From positions 186,001-250,000 of the forward strand of contig NZ_CP141608.1 of the NCBI RefSeq assembly GCF_035581345.1: a stretch of 64,000 nt of DNA, read 5' to 3'. Of the stretch, positions 42,601 to 52,345 are shown piece after piece. Position 1 is the stretch's first letter, and each line of letters opens with the position of its first letter. A program made the position numbers and the translations under genes. Under the pieces are notes generated by a model. That model did not search any database, was not told the DNA's origin, and was given only the letters and a program-made list of their open reading frames with translations. Source of the DNA: Pseudomonas sp. JQ170C (GTDB lineage Bacteria; Pseudomonadota; Gammaproteobacteria; Pseudomonadales; Pseudomonadaceae).

Positions 42601-44880
42601 ATGCTCAATACGCTGCGCAAGATCGTCCAGGAAGTTAACTCCGCCAAGGATCTCAAGACGGCGTTGGGGATCATTGTGTTGCGCGTAAAAGAGGCCATGG
42701 GCAGTCAGGTCTGCTCCGTCTATCTGCTTGATCCGGAATCCAACCGCTTTGTGCTGATGGCCACCGAGGGCTTGAACAAGCGCTCGATCGGCAAGGTCAG
42801 CATGGCACCCAACGAGGGCCTGGTCGGCCTGGTCGGCACTCGCGAAGAGCCGCTGAACCTGGAACACGCCGCCGACCACCCGCGTTATCGCTACTTTGCC
42901 GAAACCGGTGAAGAGCGCTTCGCTTCATTCCTAGGTGCACCGATCATCCACCACCGGCGTGTGGTGGGGGTACTGGTTATCCAGCAAAAGGAGCGTCGCC
43001 AGTTCGACGAGGGCGAAGAAGCCTTCCTGGTGACCATGAGCGCCCAGCTCGCCGGTGTTATTGCCCATGCCGAGGCCACGGGTTCGATCCGTGGCCTTGG
43101 TCGTCAAGGCAAGGGTATCCAGGAAGCCAAGTTCGTCGGTGTGCCGGGTTCGCCCGGCGCGGCAGTGGGCAAGGCGGTTGTCATGCTGCCGCCGGCCGAT
43201 CTCGACGTGGTGCCCGACAAGTCCGTCGATGACATCGACGCCGAGCTCCAGCTGTTCAACAATGCCCTGGAAGGGGTGCGCGAAGACATGCGCAACCTCT
43301 CCGCCAAACTTGCCACCCAGTTGCGCCCGGAAGAGCGCGCGTTGTTCGACGTCTACCTGATGATGCTCGATGACGCGGCCCTGGGCGGCGAAGTGGTGCA
43401 GGTGATCAAGACCGGGCAATGGGCCCAGGGTGCGCTGCGCCAGGTGGTGACCGAGCACGTCAATCGCTTCGAGCTGATGGACGACGCCTACCTGCGCGAG
43501 AGGGCCTCCGATGTGAAGGATCTGGGCCGGCGTCTGCTGGCCTACCTGCAAGAGGCAAGGCAGCAGACGTTGGTCTATCCCGACAACACCATCCTTATCA
43601 GCGAAGAGCTGACCCCGGCCATGCTCGGCGAAGTGCCGGAAGGCAAGCTGGTGGGCCTGGTGTCGGTACTGGGCTCGGGCAACTCCCACGTTGCAATCCT
43701 CGCCCGCGCCATGGGCATTCCCACCGTGATGGGCCTGGTCGACCTGCCGTACTCGAAGGTCGATGGCATCGACATGATCGTCGATGGCTACAAGGGCGAC
43801 GTCTATACCAACCCCAGCGACGTGCTGCGCAAGCAGTATGCCGAGGTGGTCGAGGAAGAACGCCAGCTGGCCCAGGGGCTGGACGCCCTGCGCGAACTGC
43901 CGTGCATCACCCTTGATGGCCACCGCATGCCACTGTGGGTCAACACGGGCCTGCTCGCTGATGTGGCCCGTGCCCAGCAGCGCGGCGCCGAAGGGGTCGG
44001 GCTGTACCGCACTGAAGTGCCGTTCATGATCAACCAGCGCTTCCCCAGCGAAAAGGAACAGCTGGCGATCTACCGCGAGCAACTGGCCGCCTTCCACCCC
44101 CTGCCTGTGACCATGCGCAGCCTGGACATCGGTGGTGACAAGGCGCTGTCGTATTTCCCGATCAAGGAAGACAACCCCTTCCTCGGATGGCGCGGTATTC
44201 GCGTTACCCTCGACCACCCGGAAATCTTCTTGGTGCAGACCCGCGCCATGCTCAAGGCCAGTGAAGGCCTGAACAACCTGCGCATTTTGCTGCCGATGAT
44301 TTCCGGTATCCACGAACTTGAAGAAGCCCTGCACCTGATCCACCGTGCCTGGGGCGAAGTGCGCGACGAAGGCACCGACGTGCCGATGCCGCCGGTGGGC
44401 GTGATGATCGAGATCCCGGCAGCGGTGTACCAGACGCGCGAGCTGGCTCGCCAGGTGGATTTCCTCTCGGTCGGCTCCAACGACCTGACCCAGTACTTGC
44501 TGGCGGTGGACCGCAACAACCCGCGGGTCGCCGACCTCTATGACTACTTGCACCCGGCAGTGCTGCAGGCCCTGCAGAACGTGGTGCGTGATGCCCATGC
44601 CGAAGGCAAGCCGGTGAGTATCTGCGGCGAGATGGCCGGCGATCCGGCGGCGGCGGTACTGTTGATGGCCATGGGCTTTGACAGCCTGTCGATGAACGCC
44701 ACCAACCTGCCGAAAGTGAAGTGGATGCTGCGTCAGGTGAGCCTGAGCAAATCCCAGGAGTTGCTGGCCCAGGCCATGGGTATCGACAACCCGCAAGTTA
44801 TCCACAGCTCGCTGCAACTGGCCCTGAAGAACCTGGGGCTGGCGCGGATGATCAACCCAGGGTCGTCCAAGACCTTGTGA
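42601..44880 (+). CDS. ptsP: PTS phosphoenolpyruvate phosphotransferase EI-Ntr (PtsP)
   Basis: A 759-residue enzyme I of the nitrogen PTS. An N-terminal GAF domain (about 1-150) senses glutamine or 2-oxoglutarate in studied enzymes. The phosphohistidine domain carries His363 in GSGNSHVAILARAMG, followed by the PEP-binding barrel (EGVGLYRTEVPFM, MRSLDIGGDKALSYF) with the catalytic Cys in PVSICGEMAGDP. It phosphorylates NPr (PtsO), then PtsN, and links N and C status to potassium transport, stress and biofilm. It is probably cotranscribed with rppH; a REP pair follows. Confidence 0.96.
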   Translation: MLNTLRKIVQEVNSAKDLKTALGIIVLRVKEAMGSQVCSVYLLDPESNRFVLMATEGLNKRSIGKVSMAPNEGLVGLVGTREEPLNLEHAADHPRYRYFAETGEERFASFLGAPIIHHRRVVGVLVIQQKERRQFDEGEEAFLVTMSAQLAGVIAHAEATGSIRGLGRQGKGIQEAKFVGVPGSPGAAVGKAVVMLPPADLDVVPDKSVDDIDAELQLFNNALEGVREDMRNLSAKLATQLRPEERALFDVYLMMLDDAALGGEVVQVIKTGQWAQGALRQVVTEHVNRFELMDDAYLRERASDVKDLGRRLLAYLQEARQQTLVYPDNTILISEELTPAMLGEVPEGKLVGLVSVLGSGNSHVAILARAMGIPTVMGLVDLPYSKVDGIDMIVDGYKGDVYTNPSDVLRKQYAEVVEEERQLAQGLDALRELPCITLDGHRMPLWVNTGLLADVARAQQRGAEGVGLYRTEVPFMINQRFPSEKEQLAIYREQLAAFHPLPVTMRSLDIGGDKALSYFPIKEDNPFLGWRGIRVTLDHPEIFLVQTRAMLKASEGLNNLRILLPMISGIHELEEALHLIHRAWGEVRDEGTDVPMPPVGVMIEIPAAVYQTRELARQVDFLSVGSNDLTQYLLAVDRNNPRVADLYDYLHPAVLQALQNVVRDAHAEGKPVSICGEMAGDPAAAVLLMAMGFDSLSMNATNLPKVKWMLRQVSLSKSQELLAQAMGIDNPQVIHSSLQLALKNLGLARMINPGSSKTL

Positions 44881-44881
44881 C

Positions 44882-44934
44882 ATCGCGGGGCAAGCCCGCT
44901 CCTACACGGGTAGGCGCGGGCTTGCCCCGAGATG
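44882..44934. repeat. REP pair
   Basis: Two inverted REP units, the second with CGCGGGCTTGCCCCGAGAT, lie directly after the ptsP stop codon. Confidence 0.9.
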
Positions 44935-44937
44935 ACA

Positions 44938-45684
44938 TCAAACCTGCAAATCCACCTCGCCCAGATGCCCCCCGAACGGCCCAAAGCTGCGCTCGACCAG
45001 GCGCCGCCGGCCATCCGCCTCGACAATCAGCACCGTACTGGCTCGCGTGCCGTAGTTCTGGCTGGCAATGAACACACTCGACAGCAACCGCTCGGTACTC
45101 ATCCCCACGCCGGTTTCCGGCAGCTCGCCGTCCGCCGCCTGCAGGTTATCCCCCAGCAGCTCCAGCAGCTGTGCCGGTTGAGGCTCGGCCAGGTGCTGCT
45201 GCAGGCCCGTCCGCGCCTTGACCAGCTTTGGCCACGGCGTATCCAGGCCGGCATTGGAGAGCCCATACACGCCCTCGCTCAGTAACTGCGGCGCTGCCTC
45301 ACGGGCACTCAAGTAGCCCAGCTGTCCACTGTCACCGGCCAGCAGGTTGAACCCCGAATAGTGCTGGCTGCGGCTGGCCACCTGGTCCAGGTAGGCCTCG
45401 ACCCCCAGATCCCCGCGCAAAAACGCCGCCACCAGCTCACCCCGTGAGCGGGCGCCCTGGGGTTGGTGCGGGTCGCGGATGTTGGTCAGCGCGGCGAAAC
45501 GACCTGCCGGGCCCACGCCCAGCCAGGTGCCACCGGCTTCCAGGTCACGGCCGGCATAAACCCCGGGCGCATCGTCCCAAGCCTCAAGCACACGGCTGGG
45601 GCGGGCGTAGAACTCATCGCGGTTGGCCGCGACGATCAGCGGTTGGGCATGCCCGGGCCGCCAGGCGAAAACGATCAGACACAT
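44938..45684 (-). CDS. NRDE/TANGO2-family protein
   Basis: A 248-residue protein of the NRDE (TANGO2) family, named for its N-terminal motif: MCLIVFAWRPGHAQPLIVAA, followed by NRDEFYARP. Further conserved parts are GTWLGVGPAGRFAALTNIR and YGLSNAGLDTPWPK. TANGO2 homologues bind haem or acyl-CoA in eukaryotes; the role in bacteria is unclear. The Cys2 start resembles an Ntn-type N-terminus, which is notable but untested. The ATG at 45684 has AGGA upstream. Confidence 0.84.
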   Translation of the reverse strand: MCLIVFAWRPGHAQPLIVAANRDEFYARPSRVLEAWDDAPGVYAGRDLEAGGTWLGVGPAGRFAALTNIRDPHQPQGARSRGELVAAFLRGDLGVEAYLDQVASRSQHYSGFNLLAGDSGQLGYLSAREAAPQLLSEGVYGLSNAGLDTPWPKLVKARTGLQQHLAEPQPAQLLELLGDNLQAADGELPETGVGMSTERLLSSVFIASQNYGTRASTVLIVEADGRRRLVERSFGPFGGHLGEVDLQV

Positions 45685-45814
45685 AGGTGGTCCTCTGTGT
45701 TTTTCACCCACTCTACCCATAGCGTCCGCGCTGTTCCATTGTCTTCACATGTCTTCACTAGAGCCACAGGCCTACCTTCCGTTACCATGCCGGACTGAAT
45801 TTACGGGGGCGACA

Positions 45815-46597
45815 ATGGAATTCGTGCTCTATCTGCTGCTGGGCGCCTGTGCAGGCGTGCTGGCCGGGCTGTTCGGCGTGGGCGGCGGCATCATCATCGT
45901 GCCGGTGCTGGTGTTCAGTTTCACCTTGCAGGGCTTCGATGCCTCGGTGCTGACCCACCTGGCGGTGGGAACTTCCCTGGCGACCATTGTCTTTACCTCG
46001 GTCAATGCCATCCGCGAGCACCATCGCAAAGGCGCGGTGCAGTGGCCGATTTTTGTCTGGATGACCCTGGGCATCCTGGTCGGTGCCGGTATCGGCGCCA
46101 AGACCGCCTCGGCAATCCAGGGCCCGATGCTGCAGAAAATCATCGGCGTGTTCGCCCTGGTGATCGCCGCGCAGATGGCCCTGGACCTCAAGCCCAAGGC
46201 CAGTCGCGGCATTCCTGGCAAGCCCGGGCTGACGGCCGCCGGCGGTGTGATCGGCTGGGCCTCGGCAATCTTCGGAATCGGCGGTGGATCGTTGACCGTG
46301 CCGTTCCTGACCTGGCGCAGCCTGCCCATGCAGCAAGCGGTGGCGACGTCCTCGGCCTGCGGTTTTCCGATTGCCGTGGCCAGCGCCCTGAGCTTTATCT
46401 GGCTGGGCTGGCACGACCCGCACCTGCCCGACCATAGCCTGGGCTTCGTGTACTTGCCCGCACTGCTGGGGATTGCCCTGACCAGTATGTTTTTTGCCCG
46501 CTTTGGCGCGCGACTGGCGCACAAGCTGTCGCCGCGCCTGCTGAAACGGCTGTTCGCCGCGCTGCTGTTCTGCGTTGGCTTAAGCTTTTTGCTTTAA
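45815..46597 (+). CDS. TauE/SafE-family membrane transporter
   Basis: A 260-residue integral membrane protein with eight predicted helices in two repeats. The repeated motif [16 protein letters not shown] (near 18-34) and [16 protein letters not shown] (near 150) defines TauE/SafE anion exporters, which move sulfite, sulfoacetate or similar organic anions. The substrate is not predictable. The ATG at 45815 follows GGGGGC; longer starts lie in the NRDE promoter. It lies 14 bases before lgt and is probably cotranscribed with it. Confidence 0.87.
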   Translation: MEFVLYLLLGACAGVLAGLFGVGGGIIIVPVLVFSFTLQGFDASVLTHLAVGTSLATIVFTSVNAIREHHRKGAVQWPIFVWMTLGILVGAGIGAKTASAIQGPMLQKIIGVFALVIAAQMALDLKPKASRGIPGKPGLTAAGGVIGWASAIFGIGGGSLTVPFLTWRSLPMQQAVATSSACGFPIAVASALSFIWLGWHDPHLPDHSLGFVYLPALLGIALTSMFFARFGARLAHKLSPRLLKRLFAALLFCVGLSFLL

Positions 46598-46611
46598 CGA
46601 GAGGAGTCACC

Positions 46612-47421
46612 ATGCTGCCTTACCCGCAGATCGATCCAGTGGCCATCGCCCTGGGTCCGCTGAAAATCCATTGGTACGGCCTGATGTACCTGATCGGTAT
46701 CGGCGGCGCCTGGCTGCTGGCGTCGCGCAGGCTCAACCGCTTCGATCCGACCTGGAGCCGGGAGAAACTCTCCGACCTGGTGTTCTGGCTGTCGATGGGT
46801 GTGATCGTCGGCGGACGATTGGGCTATGTGCTGTTCTATGACCTGCACGCGTACCTGGCCAACCCGGCGCTGATCTTCGAGGTCTGGAAGGGCGGCATGT
46901 CGTTCCACGGCGGCTTCATCGGCGTGATGCTGGCGGCCTTGTGGTTCGGCAAGCGCAACAACAAGTCGTTCTTCGAGCTGATGGACTTTGTCGCGCCGCT
47001 GGTGCCGATCGGCCTGGGCGCCGGGCGTATCGGCAACTTCATCAACGCCGAATTGTGGGGCAAGGCTACCGATGTGCCGTGGGCCATGGTCTTCCCGCCG
47101 TTCAGCGATCCGGCGCAACTGCCGCGTCACCCGTCGCAACTGTACCAGTTCGCCCTGGAAGGTGTGGCATTATTCCTGATCCTTTGGCTGTACTCGCGTA
47201 AACCGCGCCCGACCATGGCCATTTCCGGCATGTTCGCGCTGTTCTACGGCATCTTCCGCTTCATCGTCGAGTTTGTGCGGGTGCCCGATGCCCAGCTGGG
47301 CTACATCGCCTTCGGCTGGTTGACCATGGGTCAGTTGCTTTGCGTGCCGATGATTCTCGGCGGCCTCGGCCTGATCTGGTGGGCCTACAACCGCAAACCC
47401 ACGGCCAAGGCCGCCGTTTGA
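46612..47421 (+). CDS. lgt: Prolipoprotein diacylglyceryl transferase Lgt
   Basis: A 269-residue inner-membrane enzyme that moves diacylglycerol from phosphatidylglycerol onto the lipobox Cys of prolipoproteins. It has seven predicted helices. Signatures: [33 protein letters not shown] and the Lgt motif [16 protein letters not shown], followed by [12 protein letters not shown]. All essential Arg and His positions that I know of are present. AGAGGAG precedes the ATG. thyA lies 47 bases downstream, separated by a hairpin. Confidence 0.96.
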   Translation: MLPYPQIDPVAIALGPLKIHWYGLMYLIGIGGAWLLASRRLNRFDPTWSREKLSDLVFWLSMGVIVGGRLGYVLFYDLHAYLANPALIFEVWKGGMSFHGGFIGVMLAALWFGKRNNKSFFELMDFVAPLVPIGLGAGRIGNFINAELWGKATDVPWAMVFPPFSDPAQLPRHPSQLYQFALEGVALFLILWLYSRKPRPTMAISGMFALFYGIFRFIVEFVRVPDAQLGYIAFGWLTMGQLLCVPMILGGLGLIWWAYNRKPTAKAAV

Positions 47422-47427
47422 TTTTCC

Positions 47428-47450
47428 ACGGCAGGGTGATCCCCTGCCGT
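47428..47450 (+). terminator. Hairpin between lgt and thyA
   Basis: ACGGCAGGG-TGATC-CCCTGCCGT is a perfect 9-base stem with a weak CTTTGTT tail, ending 18 bases before the thyA start. It may end most lgt transcripts or set the level of thyA expression. Confidence 0.6.
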
Positions 47451-47468
47451 CTTTGTTACAGGTAAGCC

Positions 47469-48440
47469 ATGAAACAGTATCTAGATCTGGTCCGCGATGT
47501 GATCGAAAACGGCACCCTGCAGGGTAACCGTACCGGTGTCCGTACCATCAGCCTGCCGGGCGCCATGCTGCGCTTCGACCTGCAGAAAGGCTTCCCGGCC
47601 ATCACCACCCGCAAGCTGGCGTTCAAGTCGGCCATTGGCGAGATGGTCGGCTTTCTGCGCGGCGTGAAGAACGCTGGCGAGTTCCGCGAACTGGGCTGCA
47701 AGGTCTGGGACCAGAACGCCAACGAAAACGCCCAGTGGCTGGCCAACCCGTTCCGCCAGGGCCATGACGACCTGGGTGAGATCTACGGCGTGCAATGGCG
47801 CCAGTGGCCGGCCTACAAGCGCATCCCGCTGAGCAACCCGGCTGCGATCGAGCTGGCCCAAAGCCAGGGCTTCCAGCAGATTGCCCAGGCCGAGGAAGAC
47901 GGCGAAGCCTTCGTGGTGCTGTACAAGGCCATCGACCAGATCCGCCAGTGCGTCGACACCATCATCAACGACCCGGGCAGCCGCCGTATCCTGTTCCACG
48001 GCTGGAACTGCGCCCAGCTCGACGAAATGGCCCTGCCGCCGTGCCACCTGCTGTACCAGTTCCACCCCAACGTCGAGACCCGGGAAATCTCCCTGACCCT
48101 CTACATCCGCTCCAACGACCTGGGCCTGGGCACACCGTTCAACCTCACAGAAGGCGCGGCGCTGCTGTCGCTGGTAGGCCGCCTGACCGGCTACACGCCG
48201 CGCTGGTTCACCTACTTCATCGGTGATGCGCACGTGTACGAAAACCACCTGGACATGCTCAACGAGCAGCTCAAGCGCGAACCGCTGGCAGCGCCGAAGC
48301 TGGTGATCAGTGATCGAGTACCGGAGTTCGCCAAGACCGGCGTGTACCAGCCGGAGTGGCTGGAGAAGATCGAGCCGAGCGACTTCAGCCTGGAAGGCTA
48401 CGAGCACCACGCGCCAATGACAGCGCCAATGGCGGTCTGA
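47469..48440 (+). CDS. thyA: Thymidylate synthase ThyA (long form)
   Basis: A 323-residue enzyme converting dUMP to dTMP with methylene-tetrahydrofolate. The nucleophile is Cys192 in [11 protein letters not shown]; the dUMP Arg and Asn positions are in [11 protein letters not shown] and [18 protein letters not shown]. It is about 60 residues longer than the 264-residue E. coli enzyme, with an insertion between [11 protein letters not shown] and DPGSRR (about residues 117-165) and extra residues near the C-terminus. folA, whose product regenerates the folate, lies 12 kb away. AGGTAAGCC precedes the ATG. Confidence 0.95.
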   Translation: MKQYLDLVRDVIENGTLQGNRTGVRTISLPGAMLRFDLQKGFPAITTRKLAFKSAIGEMVGFLRGVKNAGEFRELGCKVWDQNANENAQWLANPFRQGHDDLGEIYGVQWRQWPAYKRIPLSNPAAIELAQSQGFQQIAQAEEDGEAFVVLYKAIDQIRQCVDTIINDPGSRRILFHGWNCAQLDEMALPPCHLLYQFHPNVETREISLTLYIRSNDLGLGTPFNLTEGAALLSLVGRLTGYTPRWFTYFIGDAHVYENHLDMLNEQLKREPLAAPKLVISDRVPEFAKTGVYQPEWLEKIEPSDFSLEGYEHHAPMTAPMAV

Positions 48441-48442
48441 AC

Positions 48443-48512
48443 GTAGGAACGGGCTTGCCCCGCGATTGCGATCTGCCAGTCACATCGCATCGCGGGGCAA
48501 GCCCGCTCCTAC
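48443..48512. repeat. REP pair
   Basis: An inverted REP pair, the first unit with AACGGGCTTGCCCCGCGAT, has a loop that ends TCACATCGC, the same loop sequence as in the pairs at 375 and 52142. It lies between convergent thyA and cadR. Confidence 0.9.
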
Positions 48513-48514
48513 GG

Positions 48515-48958
48515 TCAATGGCCGTGGCTGCGGCCTACATGGGAATGCTCCGCTTCCGGGGCCGTCACAGCGCCATTGACCTCAAGATGCTGCAGGATCG
48601 AGCACTGTACCTCCTTCGGATGGCAGTGCTGACGCAGTTCCAGCAGTTGCGCCTGCAAGGCCTGTAGCCCATCAATGCGCGCCTTGACGTGCTGGATATG
48701 CTCGTCGATCAGCGCATTCACGCTTTCGCACTGATCTTCCGGGCTGTCGCGCAGGCGCAGCAGGCTGCGGATTTCTTCCAGGGTCATGTCCAGGGTGCGG
48801 CAGTTGCGGATGAAGGTCAGGCGCTCCACATGGGCCTGGGTGTACATCCGGTAGTTGCCCTCGCTGCGTGCCGGTTCCGGCAGCAGGTTCTCCCGCTCGT
48901 AGTAGCGAATGGTCTCCACGGCGCAGTCGGTGGCCTTGGCCAGTTCTCCGATCTTCAT
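48515..48958 (-). CDS. cadR: MerR-family cadmium-responsive regulator CadR
   Basis: A 147-residue MerR-type regulator, the same length as P. putida CadR. The N-terminal winged helix is MKIGELAKATDCAVETIRYY. Metal ligands Cys77, Cys112 and Cys119 (LRQHCHPKEVQC) match those reported for CadR, and the C-terminus is His-rich (EHSHVGRSHGH), a second metal site. It twists the cadA promoter when Cd(II), or Zn/Pb, binds. It is divergent from cadA, with the operator between the two genes. Confidence 0.94.
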   Translation of the reverse strand: MKIGELAKATDCAVETIRYYERENLLPEPARSEGNYRMYTQAHVERLTFIRNCRTLDMTLEEIRSLLRLRDSPEDQCESVNALIDEHIQHVKARIDGLQALQAQLLELRQHCHPKEVQCSILQHLEVNGAVTAPEAEHSHVGRSHGH

Positions 48959-48981
48959 CTGCAAATACCTCGACAGGTGGC

Positions 48982-49012
48982 TTGACCCTATAGTGGCTAC
49001 AGGGTGTTCACT
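48982..49012 (+). promoter_or_regulatory. MerR-type cadA promoter with CadR operator
   Basis: TTGACC (48982-48987) is followed after a long 19-base spacer by a weak -10 (TTCACT). The spacer holds the dyad ACCCTATAG-TGG-CTACAGGGT (48985-49005). The over-long spacer and central dyad are diagnostic of MerR-family promoters. Confidence 0.85.
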
Positions 49013-49040
49013 TGGCAACAGGACATTTAAGGATGAACTC

Positions 49041-51260
49041 ATGAACCAGCCTGTCAGCCCCAAAGCGCCCCATGACCACGCCAAGCACGCCCACAGTTGC
49101 TGCTCCCACGACGCCGCACCGGCCCTGGTGCAGTTGAGCGAGGCCGCCAGCAGCGATGCTCGCTTGAGCCGCTTTCGCATCGAGGCGATGGATTGCCCGA
49201 CCGAACAGACCCTGATCCAGAACAAGCTGGGCAAGCTGGCAGGCGTCGAGCAGCTGGAATTCAACCTGATCAATCGCATCCTCGGGGTGCGCCATACCCA
49301 TGCCGACACCCGGCAAATCGAACAGGCCGTCGCCTCGCTGGGCATGCAGGCCGAGCCCTTGCTCCAGAGCAGTGAAGAACCGGCCGCCGCCCCCGCCCCG
49401 GCTAAAAAGCACTGGTGGCCGCTGGCGTTGGCCGGCGTTGCTGCGCTGGCCGCCGAGGGCGTTCACTTCGCCGAGGTGGCACCCGACTGGGTGGTGGCGC
49501 TACTCGCCCTGGTGGCCATTCTCAGCTGTGGCCTGAGCACCTACAAAAAGGGCTGGATCGCCCTGAAGAACCGCAACCTCAACATCAATGCGCTGATGAG
49601 CATCGCCGTGACCGGTGCCGTGCTGATCGGCCAGTGGCCTGAGGCGGCCATGGTGATGGTGCTGTTCACCCTCGCCGAGTTGATCGAGGCGCGCTCGCTG
49701 GACCGTGCCCGCAATGCCATCGGCGGCCTGATGCAGTTGAGCCCGGACATGGCCACCGTACAGCAGGCCGACGGCCAGTGGCGTGAGCTGGAGGTCAAGC
49801 AGGTAGCCCTCGGTGCCCTGGTACGGGTACGCCCCGGTGAGCGGATCGGCCTGGATGGCGAAGTGGTCAGCGGTCAGTCGAGCATCGACCAGGCACCCAT
49901 CACCGGCGAGAGCCTGCCGGTGGAGAAGGGCCCGGGCGACAAGGTGTTCGCCGGTACCATCAACCAGGCCGGCGCCCTGGAATATCGGGTGACGGCAGCG
50001 GCCGGGCAATCGACCCTGGCGCGGATCATCAAGGCAGTGGAAGAGGCCCAGGGTGCGCGGGCGCCGACCCAGCGCTTCGTCGATCAGTTCTCGCGCATCT
50101 ATACCCCGGCCGTGTTTGCGCTGGCCCTGGCAGTGGCCGTGATTCCGCCGCTGTTCATGGCTGGCGCCTGGTTCGACTGGATCTACCGCGCCCTGGTGTT
50201 GCTGGTGGTGGCGTGCCCGTGCGCCCTGGTGATTTCGACCCCGGTAACCATCGTCAGCGGCCTGGCCGCAGCCGCGCGCAAAGGCATCCTGGTTAAGGGC
50301 GGGGTATACCTCGAAGGCGGGCGCAAGCTCGACTTCCTGGCCCTGGACAAGACCGGCACCATCACCCATGGCAAGCCGGTGCAAACCGACCATGTGGTGC
50401 TGGACCCGCTGTTTGAAGGCCGCGCCCAGGCACTGGCGGCAAGCCTTGCCGAGCGCTCCGATCACCCGGTGTCCCGCGCCATTGCCGTGTTCGCGGGCGA
50501 GCAGCAACTGGCCTTCAGCGAGGTGACCGCTTTTGAAGCCCTGGCCGGCCGTGGCGTGCGCGGGGAAATCGACGGCGAGTTGTATCACCTGGGCAACCAT
50601 CGTCTGGTCGAAGAGCTGGGCCTGTGTTCACCGCAGCTTGAAGCCCAACTCGATGCCCTGGAGCGTCAGGGCAAGACCGTCGTGCTGTTGCTCGACAAGT
50701 CCGGCCCGCTGGCGTTGTTCGCCGTGGCCGACACCGTGAAGGAGAGCAGTCGCGAGGCAATTGCCGAGTTGCATGAGCTGGGTATCAAGACTGTCATGCT
50801 CACCGGCGACAATCCCCACACTGCCCAGGCCATCGCCGCCCAGGTGGGGATTGACCAGGCCCATGGCAACTTGCTGCCCGCCGACAAGCTCAAGACCATC
50901 GAGGAGCTGTATGCCCAGGGTCATCGGGTCGGCATGGTCGGCGACGGTATCAACGATGCCCCGGCGCTGGCCCGGGCCGAGATCGGTTTTGCCATGGCGG
51001 CAGCCGGTACCGACACGGCCATCGAGACCGCCGACGTGGCGTTGATGGATGATGACTTGCGCAAAATCCCGGCCTTCGTCAGGCTCTCGCGTCACAGTGC
51101 GGCGATCCTCACCCAGAACATTGTGCTGGCGTTGGGAATCAAGGCGATATTCCTGGCGATCACCTTTGCCGGCATGGCAACCATGTGGATGGCGGTGTTC
51201 GCCGACATGGGCGTGAGCTTGTTGGTGGTGTTCAACGGCCTGCGCCTGCTGCGTAAGTAA
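49041..51260 (+). CDS. cadA: Cd/Zn/Pb-exporting P1B-type ATPase CadA
   Basis: A 739-residue P1B-type ATPase expelling Cd(II), Zn(II) or Pb(II). The N-terminus is rich in His and Cys (HDHAKHAHSCCSHD), followed by a metal-binding domain with IEAMDCPTEQ (Cys52, Glu55; CxxE instead of CxxC). Membrane metal site Cys392-Pro-Cys394 (VACPCALV), phosphorylation Asp436 in DKTGTITHG, TGES in APITGESLPVEKG, and GDGINDAPAL are intact. AAGGA precedes the ATG at 49041; the longer frame upstream covers the operator. The LysR gene starts 12 bases after its stop, so read-through is possible. Confidence 0.95.
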   Translation: MNQPVSPKAPHDHAKHAHSCCSHDAAPALVQLSEAASSDARLSRFRIEAMDCPTEQTLIQNKLGKLAGVEQLEFNLINRILGVRHTHADTRQIEQAVASLGMQAEPLLQSSEEPAAAPAPAKKHWWPLALAGVAALAAEGVHFAEVAPDWVVALLALVAILSCGLSTYKKGWIALKNRNLNINALMSIAVTGAVLIGQWPEAAMVMVLFTLAELIEARSLDRARNAIGGLMQLSPDMATVQQADGQWRELEVKQVALGALVRVRPGERIGLDGEVVSGQSSIDQAPITGESLPVEKGPGDKVFAGTINQAGALEYRVTAAAGQSTLARIIKAVEEAQGARAPTQRFVDQFSRIYTPAVFALALAVAVIPPLFMAGAWFDWIYRALVLLVVACPCALVISTPVTIVSGLAAAARKGILVKGGVYLEGGRKLDFLALDKTGTITHGKPVQTDHVVLDPLFEGRAQALAASLAERSDHPVSRAIAVFAGEQQLAFSEVTAFEALAGRGVRGEIDGELYHLGNHRLVEELGLCSPQLEAQLDALERQGKTVVLLLDKSGPLALFAVADTVKESSREAIAELHELGIKTVMLTGDNPHTAQAIAAQVGIDQAHGNLLPADKLKTIEELYAQGHRVGMVGDGINDAPALARAEIGFAMAAAGTDTAIETADVALMDDDLRKIPAFVRLSRHSAAILTQNIVLALGIKAIFLAITFAGMATMWMAVFADMGVSLLVVFNGLRLLRK

Positions 51261-51271
51261 ATCGAGGATGT

Positions 51272-52141
51272 ATGTTGAGTTCCGAGTTGAAAGCCTTCTA
51301 CATGGTTGCCCGCTTGGGCAGCATCACTTTGGCGGCAAAGAAACTCGGGCTCAGCCAACCGACGGTCACCACCCAGATCCGCAACCTGGAAAGCCAGTAC
51401 GCCGTGGAGCTGTTCTACCGCGGCGGCCGGCGCCTGACCTTGAGCGACGACGGCGCGCGGCTGCTGCCGATGGTCAAGGCGCTGCTGCAGCAGGAGGCCG
51501 ATATCGAGTTCTTCCTGCGCAACAGCGGCCAGGGCCAGGGCAGCCTGCGCATCGCCGCCACCGCGCCGTACTACATCCTCGACCTGGTGAAGATCTTTCG
51601 CGAGCGCCTGCCGCAGGTCGAGGTCTCGGTGGAAATCGGCAACTCCCAGCAGGTGCTGGAATTGCTGGAAGACTATCGCGTCGACCTTGCCGCCTCCTCG
51701 CAACTGCTTGAGGACGCCCGCCTGGTGCGTCGGGTGCTGGGGACTGACCCGCTGGTGGTCGCCGTGCACCGCAATCATCCACTGGCCAGCCGTGAATCGC
51801 TGCCGCTGTCGGCCCTGGCCGGACATTGCCTGCTGGTGCGCGAGCAGGGCTCGACCACGCGCAAGCTGACCGAGCAGATGCTGGAGCAGGCGGGCGTCAA
51901 GGTGGGGTCGATGCTGGAGATCGGCAGCCGTGAGTCGATTCGCGAAGCAGTGCTGCGCAACATCGGCATCAGCCTGATTGCTCGCCATGAAGTGCCGCAC
52001 AACCCGGAGCTGCGGGTGCTGGCACTGGAGAACGCGCCGGTGATGCACGAGTACCTGTATTGCTTGAAGGAGCGGCGCCAGGCGCGATTGCCTGCAGCCT
52101 TCCTGGGACTGGCCCAGGAAGTGTCAGCGGTAGAACTGTAG
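51272..52141 (+). CDS. LysR-family regulator, aminoethylphosphonate-type
   Basis: A 289-residue LysR regulator. The helix-turn-helix spans about 1-60 (SITLAAKKLGLSQPTVTTQI) and the effector domain about 90-289. It looks like the LysR subgroup associated with 2-aminoethylphosphonate catabolism (TIGR03339-type), which agrees with the phosphonate genes downstream. It probably activates them in response to the phosphonate or an intermediate. It lies close behind cadA rather than having a clear promoter of its own, which is odd for the regulator of an unrelated pathway. A REP cluster separates it from the operon. Confidence 0.87.
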   Translation: MLSSELKAFYMVARLGSITLAAKKLGLSQPTVTTQIRNLESQYAVELFYRGGRRLTLSDDGARLLPMVKALLQQEADIEFFLRNSGQGQGSLRIAATAPYYILDLVKIFRERLPQVEVSVEIGNSQQVLELLEDYRVDLAASSQLLEDARLVRRVLGTDPLVVAVHRNHPLASRESLPLSALAGHCLLVREQGSTTRKLTEQMLEQAGVKVGSMLEIGSRESIREAVLRNIGISLIARHEVPHNPELRVLALENAPVMHEYLYCLKERRQARLPAAFLGLAQEVSAVEL

Positions 52142-52241
52142 AAACGGGCTTGCTGTAGGAACGGGCTTGCTGTGGGAGCGGGCTTGCCCCGCGATTGCAT
52201 TCATTCAGCCACATCGCATCGCGGGGCAAGCCCGCTCCTAC
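52142..52241. repeat. REP cluster, three direct units and one inverted
   Basis: Three direct units (ACGGGCTTGCTG, GTAGGAACGGGCTTGCTGTG, then a full GGAGCGGGCTTGCCCCGCGAT) are followed by one inverted full unit. The first two are truncated after GGGCTTGC, suggesting stepwise duplication. Confidence 0.88.
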
Positions 52242-52345
52242 ACCTAAATCTGCCTATACCACTATCGGCAGCTTTTGCTTCCCAGCCACAGAACCTTCGC
52301 ATTCCCTCCCTAGCATGGCCCTCATTCGTTCGATGAGGTCCTGCC

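Noticed and set aside
42931..44883. 650-codon reverse-strand open frame opposite ptsP
   Set aside because: It is a shadow of ptsP; its composition is His- and Gln-rich and no start signal or motif is seen.
52142..52345. A small gene between the LysR gene and the ATPase gene
   Set aside because: The stretch is taken up by the REP cluster, and the rest has no frame with a ribosome-binding site.
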